In this document: one piece after another, positions 57,911 to 64,000 of the stretch | How the letters are laid out: every line of letters begins with the position of its first letter | Numbering within the stretch: the first letter of the stretch is position 1 | The notes under the pieces: generated by a model | Database searches by the model: none | What the model saw: the letters and a program-made list of their open reading frames with translations, nothing else | Told to the model about the DNA's origin: nothing | Origin: Halopelagius longus | GTDB taxonomy: Archaea > Halobacteriota > Halobacteria > Halobacteriales > Haloferacaceae | Assembly (NCBI RefSeq): GCF_900100875.1 | Contig: NZ_FNKQ01000003.1 | Span: 310,001 to 374,000 of the forward strand | Length of the DNA: 64,000 nucleotides | Reading direction: 5' to 3' | Position numbers and translations under genes: made by a program

Positions 57911-58894
57911 TCAGTCGTCGGATTCCGGGATGAACGGTCCGTACACCGCCGTTTGGTGGGCGATCGTCGCCACGCGGAGGATGTACGCGCTCAGTATCGC
58001 GAGGGGGACGAGCGTCGCGACGATTATCGCCCCCGCGACACCGACGAGTGCGGCGTGCGGCAGCGTCAGACCGGCGATGTCTCGATACGAGAAGATACCT
58101 ATCGTGGCGACGGTCACCGCGGGGACGCCGGTGTAGACGAGGAGTCGTGAGAGACGCGCCAACTGCCGTTCGACGACCACCGTTTTGAGGAACTGCCGCG
58201 CGGCGTCGACTTCGACGAACAGTTCGGTGATCCGTTGTAGCTCTTCGGCCGTCTCCGCGTCGGAATCGGAGAGTTCCGCCTGAATTCGTCGAACGTCGTG
58301 GAACTGCCCCGAATTACGGTAATCGAGCATCGTGAGGAACGTCCGGAGCATGCTCGTGTCGTCGGCCGCCAACTCGTCGTTCGTCCGTTCCGCTTCTTCG
58401 ATGACCGACTGGGTTATCTCCGCGACGTCGTTCGCCACTCGCTCGTCCGCCCGCGAGCGGTCGAATCGGTCCTGAGCCGTTCCGGCGGCGTCCGAGACGG
58501 CGGAGAGGAGCGTTCCGAAGAAGGGTGACGCGTGCGGCGAACTCACCGAGGTCCCGGTTCGGTCTTCGACGCGCTCTCGAAAGTCCGTGATGTCGGTCCG
58601 GCGTTCGTAGAGGTCCTGTACGGAGCCGAACTCGTGAGAGAGGACGATCTGGTTCACGCCGACCGTAATCGGGACGAGCGTCAGGAGGCCGTTGACGGTG
58701 CCGTTGAGGTACCACATCACCCGGTTCGGCGTCGTCACCGTGGCGAGGTCGAGAATCCCGACCGCGAAAAACGCCGCGCCGACCCCGAAGAGTAAGACGA
58801 GCGAAACGAGGAGTCGATCACCCGAGAGCAGGAACCACCGTGTGAGTCCCGTAATCGGACGGTGGTCGGCCGAGCCTTCGGTCGTGTCCGCCAT
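57911..58894 (-). CDS. Four-TM haloarchaeal membrane protein, paralog 2
   Basis: A 327-residue protein homologous over its full length to the product of 7335-8393: two N-terminal membrane helices (LLSGDRLLVSLVLLFGVGAA; then NGLLTLVPITVGVNQIVLSHEF), a helical soluble domain of about 170 residues, and two C-terminal helices (LLVYTGVPAVTVATIGIFSY; LVGVAGAIIVATLVPLAILSAY) ending with YILRVATIAHQTAVYGPF. The shared motifs VNQxxLSxEF, DFRxxxExR and YILRxAT define the family, which I cannot name. The stop is 48 nt after the tRNA-Ser tail array. The start at 58894 is preferred over one five codons upstream. Confidence 0.78.
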   Translation of the reverse strand: MADTTEGSADHRPITGLTRWFLLSGDRLLVSLVLLFGVGAAFFAVGILDLATVTTPNRVMWYLNGTVNGLLTLVPITVGVNQIVLSHEFGSVQDLYERRTDITDFRERVEDRTGTSVSSPHASPFFGTLLSAVSDAAGTAQDRFDRSRADERVANDVAEITQSVIEEAERTNDELAADDTSMLRTFLTMLDYRNSGQFHDVRRIQAELSDSDAETAEELQRITELFVEVDAARQFLKTVVVERQLARLSRLLVYTGVPAVTVATIGIFSYRDIAGLTLPHAALVGVAGAIIVATLVPLAILSAYILRVATIAHQTAVYGPFIPESDD

Positions 58895-59055
58895 ACGGAC
58901 ACGCAACACGCGAGCGGGGAATAAATGTCAACCACGAGTATGCAACCCGGCGACCGGAGACGGAGCGACGCGTCGGACCGACCGCGCCGAAAGAAAACGG
59001 GGTGGTTCGCGAAGCACCGGACGGACGACTCGCGACGGTGGGGTGCGAGTCGCGT

Positions 59056-61416
59056 CTACTCCTGCATCTCCTCTATCACTCCGACCTTCCAGTCGGTGTA
59101 GCCGCCGGACCCGACGGTGAACGTCTCCGTCATCTCGCCGACGGTGACGGCGTACTGGCCGTCCTCGATGGTCAGTTCGTCCGCGTTGCCCGGCACGTCG
59201 CCCGGGAGGACCAAGAGCGTCTCCAACGGCGCGTCGATGGTGACGGTCTTGCTCTCGCCGGAGTCGAGGGAGACGCGCGTGTACCCCATCAGTCGCTCGT
59301 CGGGGTGGATGACCGACCCGAACGACTGGGTGTTGTACGCCTCCACCACGTCGGTGCCCGCCCTGTCGCCAGTGTTCGTCACCTTCACCGACACCTCGAT
59401 GGTGCCGAGACTGCCGTCGCCCGCGGACTCGCCGGGACTGATCTGGAGGTTCTCGTACTCGAAGGAGGTGTAACTCAGGCCGTGGCCGAACGGGAACTGC
59501 GACTCCTCGTCGCCGCGATTCGCCGGCGGCAGGTGGTTGTAGACGTTGATGAGGTCGCCCGTCGTGTGCGGCCACGTGAACGGGAGTCGCCCGCTGGGGT
59601 CAACGTCGCCGAAGAGCGTGCGACCGACCGCCGTACCGCCCTCCGTCCCCGGTTGGTACGCCATCAGGGCCGCGTCGAACTTCTCCATCGTCTCCGGGTG
59701 CCCGCGCGGGCGACCGGCGACGACGACGCCGACGGTGGGGGTGTTCGTCTCGGCCACCGCGTCGACGATTTCGGGCTGTTCGCCGGGGAGTTCGAGCGTG
59801 TCGGTGTCGCCGAAGCCCTCGGAGTAAGGCCCTTCGCCGACGACGACGACGGCGACGTCGGCGTTCTCGGCGGCGTCCACGACTTCGGACTCGTTGTCGA
59901 AGGGGAACTCGTCGGGCGCGAACGGGTTGAACGTGTGTCCGGTCGGCACGGAGACGATTTCGGTGCCGTCGGACGCCGCCTCCTTCATCCCCTCGACGAT
60001 GGTCACCGCGGCGGGTTGAGCCTCCGAATCTTCGGGAAGCCCCTGCCACCCGAGCGTCCACCCGCCCATCTGGTTTCGGACGTTGTCGGCGTTGGGACCC
60101 GTCACGAGGACCGTGTCGGCGTCCGAGATGGGGAGCGTCTCCTCGGCGTTCTTCAGGAGCGTCATCGACTCCGTCGCCGCCTTCCGAGCCGTGTCTCGAC
60201 CCGCGCCGACCTGCTCGCTCACCGAGAAGTCCGGCCCGCTATCGTCAAGCAAGCCGAGGTGTTTCTTGAACCGGAGGACGCGTTTTACCGCCTCGTCGAT
60301 TCGGGACGTCTCGACTTCGCCGGACTCCACGAGGTCCACGAGGGTCGTGACGAACCGCTCTGGCTCTTCCGGTTCCATGTAGACGTCCACGCCGGCGTTG
60401 ATGCCCTCGCGGACGGCGTCGCGGAACGTCGGGACGTACTCGTGGATCGTCATCATGCGGTCGAAGTCGTCCCAATCGGAGATGAGGACGCCCTCGAACC
60501 CCCACCACTCGCGGAGCACCTCGGTGAGGAGGAACTTAGAGGCGTGCGCGGGGACGCCGTTGACCGATCCGCTGTTGACCATGATGCTCTCCGTTTGCGA
60601 CTGGACGCCGGCGCGGAACGGCGGGAAGAACTTCTGTCTGAGCATCCGCATCGGGATGTGCGCCGGACTGCGGTCGTTGCCGTTCTCCGGTTCGGAGTAG
60701 CCCGCGAAGTGCTTCACCGTCGCGCCGACGGTGACGCAACCGTTCTCGCGCGTCTGCATTCCCTCCGTCGCCGCCGAGACCATCTCCGAGGCGAGGTGCG
60801 GGTCCTCGCTGAATCCCTCGTAGAACCGACCCCACCGGGGGTCGCGTTGCAGGTCAGCGTCCGGCGCGAAGTTCCAGTGCGCCCCGACCGCTCTGACCGA
60901 CTTCCCCGTCTGCTTTGCGGCCTTCCTCGTCAGTTCGGGGTTTCGTGTCGCACCTAATCCGAGGTTGTGGGGGTACGCCGTCGCGCCGTCCACCGTGACG
61001 TTCCCGTGGACGGCGTCCAGACCGTAGGCGAACGGAATCCCGTGGTCGGTGTTGTCGGCGGCGAACTGCTGGAGTTCGTCGAGTTGCTTCCGGAGTTCTT
61101 CGGGGTCGTTCGTCGGCGGGTTCGCCCCGCCGGAGAGGAGCGACCCCGCGTGGTACTTCGTCAGATAGTCGCCCACCTCCGCGGGGTCGAGACTCCCGAC
61201 GTTCACTTGGAGCATCTGCCCGACCTTCTGTTCGAGCGACAGCGATTCGAGGAGGCTCTCGACGTCCGCCCCATCCCCGTCGGAGTCGTCCGCGGCGGCG
61301 ACGCCGCCGGCACCCCCCGCGGCCAAGAGACCGGCCCCGGCGACGCCGAGGAACTGTCGCCGCGTCTGTTCGACAAATCGTGATACGTCTACATTCTCTC
61401 TGGATTGCCCATCCAT
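59056..61416 (-). CDS. Secreted glycoside hydrolase family 3 protein (beta-glucosidase-like)
   Basis: A 786-residue secreted GH3 enzyme. The Tat signal TRRQFLGVAGAGLLAAGGAG lies at residues 18-37. The N-terminal barrel has LSLEQKVGQMLQVNVGSLDP, PFAYGLDAVHGNV, HWNFAPDADLQRDPRWGRFYE, the KHF motif (VGATVKHFAGYSEPENG), and the nucleophile Asp in GVLISDWDDFDRM. The second domain and a C-terminal fibronectin III-like domain (YTSFEYENLQISPGES onward) follow. It should release glucose from oligosaccharides outside the cell. The start at 61416 follows an AT-rich promoter region. Confidence 0.92.
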   Translation of the reverse strand: MDGQSRENVDVSRFVEQTRRQFLGVAGAGLLAAGGAGGVAAADDSDGDGADVESLLESLSLEQKVGQMLQVNVGSLDPAEVGDYLTKYHAGSLLSGGANPPTNDPEELRKQLDELQQFAADNTDHGIPFAYGLDAVHGNVTVDGATAYPHNLGLGATRNPELTRKAAKQTGKSVRAVGAHWNFAPDADLQRDPRWGRFYEGFSEDPHLASEMVSAATEGMQTRENGCVTVGATVKHFAGYSEPENGNDRSPAHIPMRMLRQKFFPPFRAGVQSQTESIMVNSGSVNGVPAHASKFLLTEVLREWWGFEGVLISDWDDFDRMMTIHEYVPTFRDAVREGINAGVDVYMEPEEPERFVTTLVDLVESGEVETSRIDEAVKRVLRFKKHLGLLDDSGPDFSVSEQVGAGRDTARKAATESMTLLKNAEETLPISDADTVLVTGPNADNVRNQMGGWTLGWQGLPEDSEAQPAAVTIVEGMKEAASDGTEIVSVPTGHTFNPFAPDEFPFDNESEVVDAAENADVAVVVVGEGPYSEGFGDTDTLELPGEQPEIVDAVAETNTPTVGVVVAGRPRGHPETMEKFDAALMAYQPGTEGGTAVGRTLFGDVDPSGRLPFTWPHTTGDLINVYNHLPPANRGDEESQFPFGHGLSYTSFEYENLQISPGESAGDGSLGTIEVSVKVTNTGDRAGTDVVEAYNTQSFGSVIHPDERLMGYTRVSLDSGESKTVTIDAPLETLLVLPGDVPGNADELTIEDGQYAVTVGEMTETFTVGSGGYTDWKVGVIEEMQE

Positions 61417-61590
61417 GGGTGAAAATGGCAACCACATACCATAATAGTTTATTAAGTACATTAGAAAGTAATACTACTCGGATGTTCTCTCGGCAGTTAC
61501 TATCTGAGATGGCGGCGGGGCAGCGCCCGGAGACGGGACGCATCCGTCATATCGAAAAATACGAGACGCAGAGCGAGCTGTAGGGTCGGT

Positions 61591-63384
61591 TCAGGCCGTC
61601 AGGCGACGCGTCGCCACGGATTCGCCCGCGGCGTTCGACGCGACTAATCGGACGGTGTACTCCGCCGGCGACCCGAACTTCTCCGTGAAGGAGCGACTTC
61701 CCGTCGCGCCGGACCACCGCGCGAGGGGCGACTCGCCCGTGCTGATGCTCCCGCGGTACAGTTCGACGGTCACGGAGTCGGGGCCGCCCGAGACGCCCCA
61801 CTCGACTTCGACTTCGGCGTGGGGGTTGTTCGGACTGGCCGACGCGACGGCGAACGTATCGACGACCGGTGCCGTCCCGCCCGCGGCGTCCGTCGTGACC
61901 GTAATCGTTTCGCTGGGGTCGGACTCGTTGCCCGCCGCGTCCGTCGCCGTGACGAAGAACTCGTACGTCGTCCCGGCGTCGAGTCCCGTGACCGTACAGG
62001 CGGTATCGGCCACCTCGCCGAGGCGCGTCCCGTCCGCGTAGACGTCGTAGTGGTCCACGCCGGTGTCGTCCGACGCCGCGTCCCACGCCAACTCGACCGC
62101 CGCGTCGGTGTGGGCCGGCGACGAGAGGTTCGCCGGCGCCGACGGCGGCGACGTGTCCGCGGACCCGTCGTCGCCGCTTCCGTCGTCCGTCGTGCCGTCG
62201 TCCGTCGTCGTGCCGACCGCCGCCTCCACGTCGAGGATGCCGTACCCGTAGCGCACGTCGTGTCCGGTCCGACCGGCGTCCTCCGCCGTGTCGCGCAGGC
62301 GCGTCCGGGCGTCCGCGTTCGAGTGGCCGGCGGCCATCAGGAGGCCCGCCGCGCCCGCGACGTGCGGGCAAGCCATCGACGTGCCGGAGAGCACCGCGTA
62401 CCTGCCGTCGCTGTACGTCGAGGTGATTTCGACGCCGGGGGCCGCCAGTTCGATTTCGTCGCCGTAGTTCGACCACTCGGGAACGGAGTCGTCGTCGGCG
62501 GTGGCGCTGACCGCGACGACCGAGTCGTACGCGGCGGGGGCCGTTTGGGCGACGTCCGCGCCCTCGTTTCCGGCCGCGGCGACCAGTAGCACGCCATTGT
62601 TGGCGGCGTAGTTGCACGCGTCCTCGATGGTCGAGGAGAGCGTCCCGCCGAGACTCAGACTGCCCACGTCCCAGCCGTTGTCGGCGACGTACTCGATGCC
62701 GGCCGCCACGTCGGAGTACGTTCCGCTACCGTCGTCTTCGAGGACTTTGACCGCGTGGAGCGTCGCCCCGGACGCGACGCCGACGACGCCCTCGCCGTTC
62801 GAGACGGCGGCGGCGATGCCCGCGGCGTGGGTCCCGTGCCCGTTGCCGTCGTTCCAGTCGCTCGGGTCCGTACTGGAGTCGTTGCGCCAGTCCTTCCCGA
62901 CGGTGAACGCGACGCCCTCGCCGAGGTTCTCCGCGAGGTCGGGGTGGTCGTTGTCGATGCCGGTGTCGATGACGGCGACGTGGGACCCGGACCCCGTCGT
63001 CGCGTCGGCGACCTTCTCGGCGTCCACCCGGTCTACGCCCCACGGCACTTCGCTCGAACTCGCATCTATGTCCGCGGGCCCGGAGATGGCGCGGACGACG
63101 CCGTCGGGTTCGACGTAGCGCACGTCGGGGCGTCGAGACAGTCCGCGGAGGGCCTCTTCGGGGAAGGTGCCCGCGACGGCGTGACCGATGTCGCCGAAGT
63201 CGAAGACGCGCTTCACCGACGACGCGCGCCTGCGCGCCTCTCGGGCCGCCCCCTTCGAGGCGGTGCCGACGACGAAACGGCCCCGAGACGCGCTTGCGAC
63301 GCCCGACCCCGCAGTTCCGATACCGATTCCCGCGCCGGCGAGTGTGAGGAGCCGGCGACGACTGAGTTGATTAGAGTTTGTCAT
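61591..63384 (-). CDS. Halolysin-type subtilisin-like serine protease with fibronectin domain
   Basis: A 597-residue secreted S8 protease. The Tat signal NQLSRRRLLTLAGAGIGIG spans residues 5-23, and the inhibitor I9-like propeptide about 36-100. The catalytic domain has Asp140 (VAVIDTGIDNDHPDL), His183 (GNGHGTHAAGIAAA), oxyanion Asn273 (AAGNEG) and Ser336 (SGTSMACPHVAGA). A Thr/Asp/Gly linker follows, then a fibronectin III domain (VELAWDAASDDTGVDHYDVY) and a final beta-sandwich of about 95 residues. It is self-processed and active in high salt in relatives. It is the last large gene of the window, divergent from the small gene at 63662. Confidence 0.94.
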   Translation of the reverse strand: MTNSNQLSRRRLLTLAGAGIGIGTAGSGVASASRGRFVVGTASKGAAREARRRASSVKRVFDFGDIGHAVAGTFPEEALRGLSRRPDVRYVEPDGVVRAISGPADIDASSSEVPWGVDRVDAEKVADATTGSGSHVAVIDTGIDNDHPDLAENLGEGVAFTVGKDWRNDSSTDPSDWNDGNGHGTHAAGIAAAVSNGEGVVGVASGATLHAVKVLEDDGSGTYSDVAAGIEYVADNGWDVGSLSLGGTLSSTIEDACNYAANNGVLLVAAAGNEGADVAQTAPAAYDSVVAVSATADDDSVPEWSNYGDEIELAAPGVEITSTYSDGRYAVLSGTSMACPHVAGAAGLLMAAGHSNADARTRLRDTAEDAGRTGHDVRYGYGILDVEAAVGTTTDDGTTDDGSGDDGSADTSPPSAPANLSSPAHTDAAVELAWDAASDDTGVDHYDVYADGTRLGEVADTACTVTGLDAGTTYEFFVTATDAAGNESDPSETITVTTDAAGGTAPVVDTFAVASASPNNPHAEVEVEWGVSGGPDSVTVELYRGSISTGESPLARWSGATGSRSFTEKFGSPAEYTVRLVASNAAGESVATRRLTA

Positions 63385-63661
63385 TTGGTTTGTTGTTCGA
63401 AATCCTACGTTTGAAGCACATTCCGGTGGAATGTACAAACATAGGATACAGAACTATACGAAATCAGATACGTAATAAATCTACTTACTCACGAAAACCG
63501 TTCGAACGTCGAGTCCTGTCGTTCCGGAGACAGAGAACGTGCGGGTGAACGGCAGAAAGGGAGGACGAGGTGGGACGAACGCGCGAACTGCCGCCTCTCG
63601 CGGAGGTGTGCGTCGGTCACCCAAACATTCATCAACACGGGTGTCCTTGCCACGGTTGACA

Positions 63662-63835
63662 ATGCCAGACACAAAGAATGGCCGGGAGCGGAAGGGCCGC
63701 AACAAGAGGAATCAGCTCCAAGAGCGTCTCTACTCGCGCGAGATAGAGGCCGTGGAGTCCGACGAGGAACTCCCGCCGTTCGAGGCGACTCCCGAGACGC
63801 CGTTTCTGACGGACGATCTTCCGGACGAGGAGTGA
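63662..63835 (+). CDS. Small charged protein (57 aa)
   Basis: A 57-residue protein beginning MPDTKNGRERKGRNKRNQLQ, with a basic N-terminal half and an acidic C-terminal half (EAVESDEELPPFEATPE and DDLPDEE), and no hydrophobic core. An AT-rich patch (acattcatcaacacgg) lies about 25-35 nt before the ATG. I recognise a similar pattern in short haloarchaeal proteins but cannot name the family. A basic tail with an acidic tail suggests RNA or ribosome association, which is only an idea. Confidence 0.6.
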   Translation: MPDTKNGRERKGRNKRNQLQERLYSREIEAVESDEELPPFEATPETPFLTDDLPDEE

Positions 63836-64000
63836 GGCCGCCCGGCCGCAGGCCGCGTCCCCGACACACGACCTTTTTGCCGCCGCCCCGTCCCGCCGCC
63901 GACTCGAACTCTCGTACATAAATCTACCCCCGCATTCGCGAGAACCGAACGGTCGCCGAGTACGACGGAGGCGGTCGAATCGGGAGGTAACCACGACGAC
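63836..64000. other. Right edge of window without a visible gene
   Basis: The last 165 nt are GC-rich, with a short AT-rich patch (cgtacataaatctacc) near 63913-63928 that could be a TATA box for a gene starting beyond the window. No complete gene or RNA is seen here. Confidence 0.4.

Overview
The window is haloarchaeal chromosome (Haloferax/Halogeometricum-like Halobacteria). The evidence is high GC, strongly acidic proteins, many twin-arginine (Tat) signal peptides, archaeal-type MptD, L10e, NucS and HVO_0476-family proteins, and many promoters with a TATA element 25-30 nt before the start codon (leaderless transcripts). I read about 70 intact protein genes, three tRNA genes (Val-TAC, Phe-GAA, Ser-GGA), three gene relics and one small genomic island. 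There is no rRNA and no CRISPR array.

Layout. 1-5.0 kb: metabolic and transport genes (partial SDR dehydrogenase, mptD, creatininase-like protein, ABC exporter, DUF192). 5.0-10.1 kb: tRNA-Val with a repeated tail, then membrane proteins (pore-like protein, 4-TM family protein, DedA) and small secreted or zinc proteins. 10.1-16.4 kb: tRNA-Phe followed by an AT-richer island between 85-bp direct repeats, holding a TetR regulator, two P450s, an SDR, a decayed tyrosine recombinase and other relics. 16.9-29.7 kb: PhoX-like phosphatase, GH13 amylase-family enzyme, three cspA-type genes, VanZ-like protein, NucS, DUF7282 secreted protein. 30-40.7 kb: a conserved core with L10e, an ATP-grasp ligase, Hsp20, type I GAPDH, PGK, a phosphoesterase, type II GAPDH, an M29-like aminopeptidase and an HVO_0476 zinc protein. 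41-54 kb: an AT-rich nudix gene, three SAM methyltransferases in tandem, threonine synthase plus a deacylase, MFS, PhoU/TrkA-C protein, citrate synthase, FNT and MATE transporters. 54-64 kb: ilvA with a candidate leader ORF, an SDR, RidA, tRNA-Ser with a repeated tail, a second 4-TM protein, a secreted GH3 enzyme and a subtilisin-like protease.

How the genes work together. Both GAPDHs with PGK cover the lower glycolytic and gluconeogenic segment. IlvA makes 2-oxobutyrate from threonine and the nearby RidA clears its reactive enamine/imine intermediates; threonine synthase is also in the window. PhoX, GH13, GH3 and the subtilase suggest scavenging of phosphate, glucans and protein.

The most unusual signal is shared by all three tRNA genes. 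Each is followed by one to three units of about 104-157 nt. Every unit ends in a copy of the last 22 nt of that particular tRNA, preceded by an inverted copy of the same tail, so each unit folds into two hairpins whose loops carry a GCGAACG-N-AGTGAGCG-like motif. Other leads are a TTAATTA-type palindrome in front of three genes of the TetR/P450 island, a proline-rich leaderless leader ORF before ilvA, a pore protein with an altered filter (TDGNGD), and cspA paralogs identical in their 5' half only.
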